Of a DNA stretch of 10,750 bases, positions 1 to 8,772 are shown piece by piece. The position numbers were made by a program, and so were the translations under genes. Position 1 is the first letter of the stretch; each line of letters starts with the position of its first letter. This DNA is from Planctomycetota bacterium (GTDB taxonomy: Bacteria > Planctomycetota > PUPC01 > DSUN01), in NCBI GenBank assembly GCA_016872875.1, contig VGYW01000289.1, positions 1-10,750 on the forward strand. The letters are read 5' to 3'. The notes under the pieces were generated by a model. The model did no database searches. It was not told the DNA's origin and saw only the letters and a list, made by a program, of their open reading frames with translations.

Positions 1-836
1 CGATCGTGAAGCGCGCGCTCCAGCACAGCCGCGCGCTCCTGGTGAGCGACGCGATGAGCGACTCGCGTTTCTCGGGCGCCTCCAGCGTGGTCTCGAGCGG
101 CATCCGCTCGGTCATCTGCGCGCCGCTGCTGGCACACCAGAAGCTCGAGGGCGTCCTCTACCTGCACAGCGCCACCGTGGAGCGGACCTTCACGGACGAG
201 CACCTGCGCCTCGCCACCGGCATCGCGCTCCAGGCCGCCGTGGCCACGGAGGCCGTCCGCGCGCACGAGGAGGGCCGCCGGCGCCTCCTCTCGGTCTTCC
301 GCACCCTCATCTCCGCCTACGAGCAGGGCGCTGCCGCGGGCGCCGAGGGCCACAGCGAGCGCGCCTGCGGCTGCGCCGTGGCCATCTGCCAGGTGGCCAA
401 CCTCCCCCCCGCCGAGACGCACGCCGTCGAGCTCGCCGCGCTCCTCCACGGCATCGGCCGCATCGGCGCCCCAGAGGGCGCCTTCGAGCGCGAGGAGAAC
501 CGCTACGACTACGCGGCCCTCGGCGCGAACGTGCTGCGCAAGATCGACGGCATGGAGGAGGTGGCGGCCGCGGTGGAGGCCCACCTCGAGCGCCTCGACG
601 GCAGCGGCGGCCCGCGCCACCTCGTCGGCCACCAGGTCCCGCGTGCCGCGCGCATCGTGGCACTGGCCGACGAGTTCGACCGCCGCCTGGGCGCCCTGGG
701 CAAGCCGCCACACGGCCCAGACGCCATCAAGCAGGTGCTCATGGACCTCAACCGCGAGACGGCGGACAAGTTCGACCAGGAGATCTTCAACCACCTCGTC
801 GTCGCCCTGCGCTCCGGCAAGCTCACACAGGTCTAG
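1..836 (+). CDS. GAF domain plus degenerate HD-GYP domain signalling protein (5' end missing)
   Basis: The reading frame is open from the window edge, so the true start is upstream; the GTG at 6 falls inside the GAF fold and reads as an internal valine. Counting from that codon, residues 1-85 match the C-terminal half of a GAF domain (GIRSVICAPLL, then EGVLYLHS). Residues 116-230 follow the HD-GYP pattern: HSER, then AALLHGIGRIG, HLERLDGSGGP, and ARIVALADEFD. Active HD-GYP proteins degrade cyclic di-GMP using HD, a middle His and HHE as metal ligands. Here HD is HG (Gly149), the middle His aligns with Tyr169, HHE is HLE (Leu194) and GYP is GGP. I infer a catalytically inactive, probably ligand- or partner-binding domain. 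A hairpin starts one base after the stop. The family call is fairly sure; the cellular role is unknown. Confidence 0.8.
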   Translation, partial: IVKRALQHSRALLVSDAMSDSRFSGASSVVSSGIRSVICAPLLAHQKLEGVLYLHSATVERTFTDEHLRLATGIALQAAVATEAVRAHEEGRRRLLSVFRTLISAYEQGAAAGAEGHSERACGCAVAICQVANLPPAETHAVELAALLHGIGRIGAPEGAFEREENRYDYAALGANVLRKIDGMEEVAAAVEAHLERLDGSGGPRHLVGHQVPRAARIVALADEFDRRLGALGKPPHGPDAIKQVLMDLNRETADKFDQEIFNHLVVALRSGKLTQV

Positions 837-860
837 CCCGCATTTCTCGCGAAATGCGGG
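837..860 (+). terminator. Perfect 10-bp hairpin directly after the GAF/HD gene, possible terminator
   Basis: Arms CCCGCATTTC (837-846) and GAAATGCGGG (851-860) pair perfectly around a TCGC loop, beginning at the base after the TAG stop. There is no T-tract after it (the next bases are AAATCCG), so it is not a classical intrinsic terminator. It may terminate weakly or protect the 3' end. The right arm is also the outer end of the longer inverted repeat that follows, so the two structures compete. Confidence 0.5.
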
Positions 861-1041
861 AAATCCGAAATCCCGAATCCGAAATCCGAAACAACACCAA
901 AGCTCAAAGCACCAATTCTCGAAACGACCGCCCCAAGGGGCCCGGCACACCTATCCTTCTTGTTTCGGCGATTGGGATTCCGTGTTTTGAGCTTCTTTCG
1001 GATTTCGTGCTTCGGATTTCGGATCCGAGGTTTCCCGCATC
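853..1041. repeat. Long imperfect inverted repeat with 7-bp rhythm (element 1)
   Basis: The outer ends are ATGCGGGAAA (854-863) and TTTCCCGCAT (1031-1040). Inside, the left arm runs in sevens (GAAATCC, GAAATCC, CGAATCC, GAAATCC, GAAACAA from about 860), and the right arm carries the complement (TTTCGGA, TTTCGTG, CTTCGGA, TTTCGGA). Deeper, GCTCAAAGCAC on the left matches the complement of GTGTTTTGAGC on the right. A GCCCCAAGGGGC palindrome (930-941) sits near the centre. It fills almost the whole gap between two same-strand genes, so any read-through transcript would carry it as a long hairpin. It resembles REP/MITE-like non-autonomous elements; no coding capacity is evident. Confidence 0.8.
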
Positions 1042-1071
1042 TCCCCAGAAATCCAGGCCAGTTTCACGCAA

Positions 1072-3165
<2,094 letters not shown>

Positions 3166-3543
3166 CCCCACCAGGCGCCCCCGGCGCGCCAGTCCCTCTC
3201 CCAACGGGAGAGTGAAAGCGAGGGGGATTGCCAGCACAACCGCTCCGTCGGCAGAGAGACCTGAGACAGCTTGTGCGTCGCCGGCATCCATTCCTAGGCG
3301 ATCACTCTCCGGTTGGGCCGTAGGGCGACCGTCCGCCCGCATCTACACAAGTGCTTAGGTTTCTCAGACTTCTGGCCGGCACCAGTCTTAGGCGATCAGA
3401 CGATCGCTTTTCCCTCTCCAGAAGTGATCGCCTGACGCCAGTCCCGCAGACCGTCAAGAACCGGGGGGTAATGCATTCTACAGGGGTGGAGAGGACAGAG
3501 AGGCCTTGCCAACCATCGCCTCGGACGTTGAGTATCCCTGAGA
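3166..3543. other. Gene-free gap between convergent genes, with hairpin and short repeats
   Basis: No credible gene is seen. CTCTCCC (3196-3202) and GGGAGAG (3206-3212) form a 7-bp hairpin with a 3-base loop, 30 bases after the kinase stop; it lacks a T-tract, but could act as a terminator. GCCGGCA followed 7-8 bases later by TAGGCGATCA occurs twice as a degenerate direct repeat (3280-3304 and 3375-3398). An inverted copy, AGTGATCGCCT, lies at 3423-3433 and pairs with either one. The region looks like remnants of short palindromic repeats. Confidence 0.55.
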
Positions 3544-4713
3544 CTACAGACTCCCAGCCGCGTCGTCGAGCACGTGCTCGACCAGCTCCTCGAGCGGCAC
3601 GGTGGCCAGGGCGATAGCCGTGTCGCACACGCCGTAGTAAATCCACAGCAAGCCGTCCTTCTCGATGTTCCCGGTGGGGAAGACAACGTTCGGGATGAGG
3701 AGCCCGAAGCGCTCGTAGTAGGCCTCGGGCTCCATGATGAAGCGGCGCGTGCGGGCGATCACCTTGCGCGGGTCGGCAAGGTCGAGGAGCATGGCGCCCA
3801 CGCGATAGCAGACGCGGCGAGCTTGTGAGGGAATCGCACGGACGCCCACGGACAAGCACGGACGGGCAGATTCCTCGGCCACGGGCGTGTGTCCGTGTCC
3901 GTCCGTGTGGGTCCGTGTCACTTCTTCACGGCCTCTGCGCGCGGGCGGATAGAGGTCCTCGACGCCGTGATAAAGGACGAGCCAGCCTTCGGCCGTGCGG
4001 ATGGGCGGCGCCGCGCCCCCGATGCGGTTCCCCTCCCACGGCTGCTCCGGCACCGCCACCACCTCGGGCTCCGTCCACGCGCGCAGGTCATCGGAGAAGC
4101 TGATGCGGATCGCCGGCAGGTCCGCGCCGTGCCCAGTGTCCGTGCCAACGAACTTCAGCGGCCGGCGCAGGATAGCGAACCGCCCCCCGATCTTCTCCGG
4201 GAACAGAATCACGTCGCGGTCGTCCAGCTCCGGCGGCGTGGCCCAGCACAGGTGCTCCCAGCGGACAAGGTCGCGCGAGACGGCGATGCCGCTACGCGTC
4301 TGGTTCTCCTCGGGGGTGAAGCGGACCCCTGCGATTTCGGGCTGATCCGATTCCGGCACGCCCAGCCCCGTCGGGTTGCAGCACCAGGCGTAGGGGCGGA
4401 ACGCATAGGTCATGTAGTAGGCGTCGCCGAGCTTCACCACGCGCGGGTCCTGCACGCTCCCGTGCTCGCTCCCCGCCATCTCAGGGGTGAACACCGGCTT
4501 GTCGGAGACGTGGCGGAAGTGGGCGCCATCGGCGCTCTCCAGCAGCCCGATACAGCACTTGAACGGCCTCAGCCCCCCCGCCGCCCGCTCATAGACGTAA
4601 AACCTGCCCTCCTCGCAGACCACCCCGGGATTGAACACGTTCGACATCCGCCACGCATACAGCCCGGGCGTGATGATGGGGTTCTCAGGACAGCGGGTGA
4701 TTACAGGCGCCAT
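3544..4713 (-). CDS. GH130-family glycoside phosphorylase or hydrolase (beta-mannoside type)
   Basis: The 389-residue protein has the five-bladed GH130 propeller signature. It has NPIITP (11-16), VFNPGV, QDPRVVKLGDAYYMTY (88-103), DRDVILFPEKIGGRFAILRRP (165-185), WEGNRIGGAAPPI then GWLVLYHGVE (226-252), YRVGAMLLDLADP (303-315) and the closing IYYGVCDTAIALATVPLEEL. Asp89 in QDPR aligns with the family's catalytic Asp. Characterised GH130 members phosphorolyse or hydrolyse beta-1,2- or beta-1,4-mannosides; specificity cannot be set here. No signal peptide is seen, so it is probably cytosolic. The start is supported by AGGAGAG (complement of 4718-4724) before the ATG. About 40 residues between YHGVE and CYRVG are extra relative to the family and are encoded by a palindromic repeat at 3837-3917. 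A promoter is seen at 4878-4906. No sugar transporter neighbours it. Confidence 0.85.
   Translation of the reverse strand: MAPVITRCPENPIITPGLYAWRMSNVFNPGVVCEEGRFYVYERAAGGLRPFKCCIGLLESADGAHFRHVSDKPVFTPEMAGSEHGSVQDPRVVKLGDAYYMTYAFRPYAWCCNPTGLGVPESDQPEIAGVRFTPEENQTRSGIAVSRDLVRWEHLCWATPPELDDRDVILFPEKIGGRFAILRRPLKFVGTDTGHGADLPAIRISFSDDLRAWTEPEVVAVPEQPWEGNRIGGAAPPIRTAEGWLVLYHGVEDLYPPARRGREEVTRTHTDGHGHTPVAEESARPCLSVGVRAIPSQARRVCYRVGAMLLDLADPRKVIARTRRFIMEPEAYYERFGLLIPNVVFPTGNIEKDGLLWIYYGVCDTAIALATVPLEELVEHVLDDAAGSL
3823..3929. repeat. Palindromic element with 10-bp rhythm inside the GH130 gene
   Basis: CACGGAC occurs at 3837, 3847 and 3857, exactly 10 bases apart. After 27 bases its complement GTCCGTG occurs at 3891, 3901 and 3911, again 10 bases apart. 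The core (3837-3917) is 81 bases, a multiple of three. The flanks pair more weakly (GTGAGGGAATCG against GTGAAGAAGTGA in reverse complement), giving a total near 107 bases. It is translated on the minus strand as about residues 266-293 of the GH130 protein, without frameshift or stop. It behaves like a mobile palindromic element that has been tolerated in a coding loop. Confidence 0.85.
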
Positions 4714-4752
4714 CGCTCTCTCCTAAGGCGAGCTCCAGCGGCAACCACGAGG

Positions 4753-4864
4753 TCGAAATGTCGAATGATGAACGTCGAATATCGAATGTCGAACTGCCAA
4801 GAGCAGGTTCTGCTCCGCGCTTCATTCGTCATTCAACATTCGACGTTCGACATTCGACATTCCG
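4753..4864. repeat. Palindrome with 7-bp rhythm in the GH130 leader (element 2)
   Basis: The left arm is five consecutive heptamers from 4758: ATGTCGA, ATGATGA, ACGTCGA, ATATCGA, ATGTCGA. The right arm is six heptamers from 4823: CATTCGT, CATTCAA, CATTCGA, CGTTCGA, CATTCGA, CATTCCG. The arms are imperfect reverse complements. The apex carries its own hairpin, GAGCAG (4801-4806), GTT, CTGCTC (4810-4815). It lies between the likely GH130 promoter and start codon, so it should be transcribed as a long hairpin in the leader. Confidence 0.85.
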
Positions 4865-4877
4865 CACTCCCGCTGCT

Positions 4878-4906
4878 ATGCTACATCCGCGCCCTCCAAG
4901 CGTCAA
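4878..4906 (-). promoter_or_regulatory. Sigma-70-type promoter for the GH130 gene
   Basis: On the minus strand, TTGACG (4906-4901) and TAGCAT (4883-4878) are separated by 17 bases. Transcription would start near 4871, giving a leader of roughly 160 nt that contains heptad palindrome element 2. This is a match to consensus by eye only. Confidence 0.5.
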
Positions 4907-5096
4907 CCTCCTCACTGTCTCATCTTCTTCATGACGCACTTACCCACGAACGGCCACCCAGCGAGCCATTCAGTGGCCCTTTCTATGCCTGGTTCTCGAT
5001 ATAGTCTTTATTCCTTGCCATAATGTGACTTACAGCTTCAGATGCTCGCGCTCTAGCCAGGGGCCATGCCGGTATAAGCATTTTACTGGCAAACAC

Positions 5097-5125
5097 TTGA
5101 CACGTGTCCAGCTTGCGTGTAGAAT
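5097..5125 (+). promoter_or_regulatory. Near-consensus sigma-70 promoter of the transposase-like gene
   Basis: TTGACA (5097-5102) and TAGAAT (5120-5125) are separated by exactly 17 bases; a transcript would begin near 5132. The -35 box overlaps a perfect 10-bp palindrome, GACACGTGTC (5099-5108), which could be an operator. Its presence shows that the upstream part of the open frame from 5025 is not coding. Confidence 0.7.
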
Positions 5126-5183
5126 TGGCACACATCTTGTGACTCATGCTGGACCACACGCAGAGGCCAGCAGGCGGAACGCT

Positions 5184-6332
5184 GTGACCCAGGAAGAACT
5201 GGCTCTCGATCTTCTCCACGGGCTGGGATGGTATGCGCGCGAGGTGCTCCGACTCGAGCGCCTGTTCTACCACGTCACAGTCAAGCGGAGGCGGAATCTC
5301 GCCCACCCGATCAAGCGGCGCAAGAGCGCCTTCCGCGACCCCATGGTCTGCTGCGACCTCGTTGCCATGGCGTGGCTCGGCGCCACACGCCTCTCCCAGA
5401 TCGAGCCGCACCTCAGGCGCCGGCCCGAGCTTGCGCGGGCCTTCGGCCTCCCGCGCTTCTGTGACCACACGACGGCGCACAACTTCATCAACGCCTTCCA
5501 CGTGGCGCACCTGCGCCAGCTCGACGCCGCGAACGCGCGCCTCCTGCGCGAGCACGGGAGCGCCCTCGCGCAGCGCGCGCCCATCCTCGACCTCGACCTG
5601 GCCGAGCGACTCGTCCGCCGCCCCGGCCGCAGGCACGACCAGGGCTACCACTGGGCCGTGGCCTTCTGCGCCGGCGAGGCGATCGCGCAGGAACTGCGCG
5701 CGGACACCACCGACGTGGCGGCGCTGGTGGCCGACACGCTCGCGGCCGCGCGCAGGCTCCTGCGCGCGAAGCCGGCCCTCGTCCGCCTCAGCGGCTCGTG
5801 CGCCTCCAACGAGGTCCTCCGCGCGCTCGCGCGGCAGCGCTTCCACTTCGTCGGCATCGTTCCCTGGGCATGGGCAGCGACGCAACGCTCCGCGGCGCCG
5901 GCTCCGCGCCGCTGGACCGAGCTCGGCGCCGGCTCCCGCGCGCTCGACCTCGGCGGCTCGCTCGCAGCGCTCGGCACGCGCCACTGGCTGCGCGCGATCC
6001 TCGTCGAGCGCCCGGCGCCAGCGCCCGGCCTGCGCCGCGAGCGGCTCGCCATCGCCACCTCTCTCCTCCGTGAGCCCGTGGGGGCAGTCGTGCGTCTAGC
6101 GGCCTCCATGTGCCGAATCAGGGCATTCTACGGCCATCCGCGCTGGCCGCTCGGCGACGGCAAGCTGCCCTCCAGCGGCCCTCGCGGGAACGCCGCCTGG
6201 CTCCGGCTCGCGACGATCGCCATGAACGCGCTGCGCCTCTTCGCGCGCCATCTTGGGGGTGAGTGGACGCCGTCGCGGCTTCACGCCAGCCTGCGCGTGA
6301 TCCCCTGGGACACCGGCCCCACGCGCAGGTGA
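5184..6332 (+). CDS. Divergent DDE transposase-like protein (IS1380/IS4-type fold), probably inactive
   Basis: I place the start at the GTG at 5184, which has AGGCGG seven bases upstream; the frame is open back to 5025 but that part overlaps the promoter. The product is about 382 residues. Its order fits DDE_Tnp_1 proteins. An N-terminal helical part reads DLVAMAWLGATRLSQIEPHL, then a TAHNFINAF segment. Next comes ILDLDLAERLVRR (first catalytic Asp), a variable ELRADTTDVAALVADTL stretch, and VRLSGSCASNEVLRAL where relatives have R-x-DSG. The C-terminal part reads GNAAWLRLATIAMNALRLF. The second Asp appears replaced by Ser, and I cannot find the final Glu near RIRAFYGHPRW. The frame is nonetheless intact with strong GC-rich codon use. 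No clear terminal inverted repeats flank it. It is either a decaying insertion sequence or a co-opted transposase; the exact IS family is unsure. Confidence 0.65.
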   Translation: MTQEELALDLLHGLGWYAREVLRLERLFYHVTVKRRRNLAHPIKRRKSAFRDPMVCCDLVAMAWLGATRLSQIEPHLRRRPELARAFGLPRFCDHTTAHNFINAFHVAHLRQLDAANARLLREHGSALAQRAPILDLDLAERLVRRPGRRHDQGYHWAVAFCAGEAIAQELRADTTDVAALVADTLAAARRLLRAKPALVRLSGSCASNEVLRALARQRFHFVGIVPWAWAATQRSAAPAPRRWTELGAGSRALDLGGSLAALGTRHWLRAILVERPAPAPGLRRERLAIATSLLREPVGAVVRLAASMCRIRAFYGHPRWPLGDGKLPSSGPRGNAAWLRLATIAMNALRLFARHLGGEWTPSRLHASLRVIPWDTGPTRR

Positions 6333-7653
6333 TCCCACCTCGGCCACTCCGCATCTGCGCATGCTAGCATCTATGCAGTCCTGATCGAGTGGATGGCCAC
6401 GCGGTCCGCTCGGCGCTCGGGAGCGCATGCGCCGGGTCCTCGGGCCGCGCTGTCGTCGGGCCGTTGGCCCCACCCTGCGCCGCGACGCCGCTGCCGCCAG
6501 GCGCTCGATGCCCCAGCGCACGCGAGCGCGACATGTGGCTCGGTACGGGCGAGGCGGCGCGCTCGCGCGCACCTGCTGTCCATCCAGCGCAGCGCCCTCC
6601 TAGCGACACGTCCTCCGCGCGCTGCCAGCGCGCCGGCGCGGGCGCATCACGGGCCTCGTGCCGTCGGCGCGCGGCGCGCGATGAGGGCGCCGGCGCTGCC
6701 CTCGCGCTCACGCGCGCCAGCGGGCCGGCCATGGCTTCTCCGCGCCGCGAGCACACCGCTGAGCGGGCCGCACCGTTCTCCATCACGAGCCCGCGGGGTC
6801 GGCCGGCGCACTCCGCCGGCGCCGGAGCGGGGAGCCCCTGTGCGGCCGTTGCGGCAGCGCCGGTGCCCGGTCCGCTTGTTCGGGCCTCGTGGCCCGAGGC
6901 GGTGTCCGGAGCATGCGCTCGCTCTCGCTCGTCCCGAGCACCGCTGGGGCCGACGCCTCATCGCGCCGCGCGGCCCGGACCGCGCTCACGGCGCCCGCCG
7001 CCACGGCGGGCGCCCCGTGTGTGGGGCAACGCGAGCGCCCACTTGCTCCTCTTTCTCTGGGGGTCGTCAGTAGTGGCTGATGTGATATAACTGGTGTCGT
7101 ATCGGCTGGTTATGGCGTCCGCACGCTCACTCGCGCTTTCTAACATATCAACGGATAGCTTTGCTATGAGTGTGTACAGGTCCTGCAAGGGCAATTCAGC
7201 GTCGCAGGCGCGCCTTGGCCCCGGCTGGCCGCTCACACCGTTTCAGGGAGAGGGTGTGGGCGGGAGGGGAAAGGGCGGCACTGACCCCCCTGTGCCTGGG
7301 CGTTCGCCTCATGGGGCACCTATAGAGCCGTAAGTATTTGGAATATCTGCTGTTGACTTGGTGCCACCGGATGTAGATGCCTGCGCATGGTGGGGAGAGG
7401 CGGGTCACTCCTTCGTCCTGCCGCGCGGGGTGCGGGGTGGCCCCGGGCCGCGTGGGTTGTTGGTTCGAACACTAAATCGATATATGCCATAGGGCCGTGC
7501 GTGGGCGGTCTTGGGTGGGCTTGGGGCCGAGGCGGCGGGAGGGCGGAGTTCCTGCTGAGCCGGGTGGAGGAGGGCGAGATGGCTCGGCGGGAGCCTCGTC
7601 CTCCCAGTGTGGCATTGTCGCCGCAGCGCGGCCTCTGGCCGCAGCCGAAGGGA
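6333..7653. other. Long gene-free region with hairpins
   Basis: From 6333 to about 7070 the DNA is extremely GC-rich and open in several frames on both strands, but all translations are Arg/Ala/Pro-rich and match no family. Around 6841-6879 one frame reads CGRCGSAGARSAC, which resembles a zinc ribbon, with plausible continuations in other frames; it may be a frameshifted relic. From 7075 to 7200 the DNA is less GC-rich. Hairpins follow: CACACC/GGTGTG (7234-7258), GTGCC/GGCAC with inner GGCG-TT-CGCC (7292-7319), a compound stem at 7566-7604 with GGCTC/GAGCC, and GCGGCC-TCT-GGCCGC (7628-7642). I see no RNA gene. Confidence 0.5.
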
Positions 7654-7732
7654 CGTCGAACGTTGAACGTTGAGCGTTGAGCAAGGGAGGTGTTTGGTTC
7701 GACGTTCGACGTTGGACGTTGGACGTTCGGCA
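7654..7732. repeat. Palindrome with 7-bp rhythm downstream of the recombinase gene (element 3)
   Basis: The left arm is four heptamers from 7654: CGTCGAA, CGTTGAA, CGTTGAG, CGTTGAG. After 16 bases the right arm is five heptamers from 7698: TTCGACG, TTCGACG, TTGGACG, TTGGACG, TTCGGCA. The arms are imperfect reverse complements. It lies about 50 bases past the stop codon of the recombinase gene and would form a hairpin at the end of its transcript. It has the same build as element 2 (CGTCGAA-like heptamers), with different base choices. Confidence 0.85.
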
Positions 7733-7784
7733 TGGTGAAGCGTGCGCGTACCGAGAGGATTCTGGTTCCTGGTCGCGCGGGGTG

Positions 7785-8762
7785 CTAGAGGGAGGTGCGG
7801 TGGCGGGTCATGAGCTCGCGCTTGACGGTGGCGTCGGTGACCTCGGCGTAGCGGAGGGTGGTCTGCATGTTGCGGTGGCCGAGGAGCTTTCGGACGACGG
7901 CGAGGCTGACGCCTTCGTTGAGGAGGCGGGTGGCGAAGCTGTGGCGGAGCGCGTGGATGCCGGCCCGCACGCCGGCGCGCTCGCAGTAGGCGAGCCATGC
8001 GTGCTGTGCGGTTCGGTAGTGGATGGGTCGGCTGGAGCCGCCGCGTGCGGGGTCGCCGCGGAAGAGGGCTCCTGAGCTTATGCGGGCCTCGCGGAGGTAG
8101 CGGTGGAGGAGCTTGAGGGTCGCGGGGGCGGCGTAGAGCATGACGGTGCGGCTGCGGCCGCCCTTGCCGCGGACGACGAGCTGTTCGTCGTCGGGGGTGA
8201 GGATGAGGTCCTCGTAGTATGCGCCGAGTGCCTCGGCGACGCGGAGGCCGGTCTCGGCTATGAGGGTGAAGAGGAGGCGGTCGCGGAGGCTGTGGCGCGG
8301 GATGGCGTCGAGCACGCGGCGGATGACGCGTGCCTCGACGGGGCGGGGGCGGTATTCGGGGACCTTGACGCGGTCGAGCTTCTGCATGGGGTTGGCGGGG
8401 ATGAGGTCGTGCTTGTAGCACCAGGAGAGGAAGGCGTTGGCGCTGGCCTGGGCGCGAGCTCGGGTGGGGGCGGACTTTCCGGCGAGCGAGGAGAAGTAGA
8501 GTCGGAGGCGCGCGGGGTTGAGCGCGGGGAGGCCCTCGGGGGCGAACTCGACGAGGCGGCGGAGGTCGCAGCGGTAGTTGACGATGGTGTGGCGCGAGCG
8601 GCCGGCATTCTCGAGGTCGGTCAGGAAGTCGTCGAGGAGGCCCTGGAGGGGCGTGGCGCGGGGGGCTGGCGCGGCTGAGTTGAATATAACGGACAGTTCT
8701 CGCCGCGGCCGCGGCCGCTGTAAGTGCTGAATCTTCCGCTTTTCGGGGAGGTAGTTGTCCAT
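7785..8762 (-). CDS. Tyrosine recombinase, XerC/XerD-like integrase
   Basis: Starting at the ATG at 8762 the protein has 325 residues, close to the usual Xer size. Residues about 38-120 are the SAM-like core-binding domain (LLDDFLTDLENAGRSRHTI). The catalytic domain has all six active-site residues, numbered from this start: Arg174 (AETGLRVAEALG), Lys200 (RGKGGRSRTV), His270 and Arg273 (HALRHSFATRLL), His296 (LLGHRNMQTTLRY) and the nucleophile Tyr305. It should cut and rejoin DNA at specific sites; whether it resolves chromosome dimers or moves an element is not shown. The frame stays open upstream to 9191, but that part lies in the promoter and in an inserted MITE. An ATG at 8774 also exists but overlaps the -10 box. 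With the promoter at 8773-8800 the message would be nearly leaderless. Confidence 0.9.
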   Translation of the reverse strand: MDNYLPEKRKIQHLQRPRPRRELSVIFNSAAPAPRATPLQGLLDDFLTDLENAGRSRHTIVNYRCDLRRLVEFAPEGLPALNPARLRLYFSSLAGKSAPTRARAQASANAFLSWCYKHDLIPANPMQKLDRVKVPEYRPRPVEARVIRRVLDAIPRHSLRDRLLFTLIAETGLRVAEALGAYYEDLILTPDDEQLVVRGKGGRSRTVMLYAAPATLKLLHRYLREARISSGALFRGDPARGGSSRPIHYRTAQHAWLAYCERAGVRAGIHALRHSFATRLLNEGVSLAVVRKLLGHRNMQTTLRYAEVTDATVKRELMTRHRTSL

Positions 8763-8772
8763 TATAAGAATC

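Noticed and set aside
3837..3917. Regular CACGGAC/GTCCGTG spacing considered as a small CRISPR-like array
   Set aside because: The units are 7 bases with 3-base gaps, and the second half is the reverse complement of the first; CRISPR repeats and spacers are far longer and in one orientation. No cas gene is present.
3889..5004. Plus-strand frame of 371 codons antisense to the GH130 gene
   Set aside because: It crosses the palindromes and the GH130 promoter and shows no family pattern; the minus strand has the full GH130 signature.
5025..5183. Upstream 53 codons of the transposase-like frame starting with GTG at 5025
   Set aside because: They contain the -35 and -10 boxes of the promoter at 5097-5125, and the translation does not resemble the family.
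4960..6400. Terminal inverted repeats for an intact insertion sequence around the transposase-like gene
   Set aside because: Only weak partial matches were found (around AGATGCTCGCGC upstream and AGATGCTAGCATGCGC in the downstream complement), not enough to define ends.
6958..7236. Minus-strand frame of 92 codons with a helical-looking part (LPLQDLYTLIAKLSVDMLE)
   Set aside because: The central part looks protein-like, but the ends are Arg/Gly-rich and there is no good ribosome binding site or family match. It is left as unsupported.
7462..7469. GGTTCGAA, resembling the T-loop of a tRNA
   Set aside because: The flanking bases do not pair into a T-stem, and no acceptor, D or anticodon arms are found around it.
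7405..8421. Minus-strand frame of 338 codons, rich in Arg and Pro, overlapping the recombinase
   Set aside because: It is an out-of-frame shadow of the recombinase gene continued into repeats, with extreme low-complexity composition.
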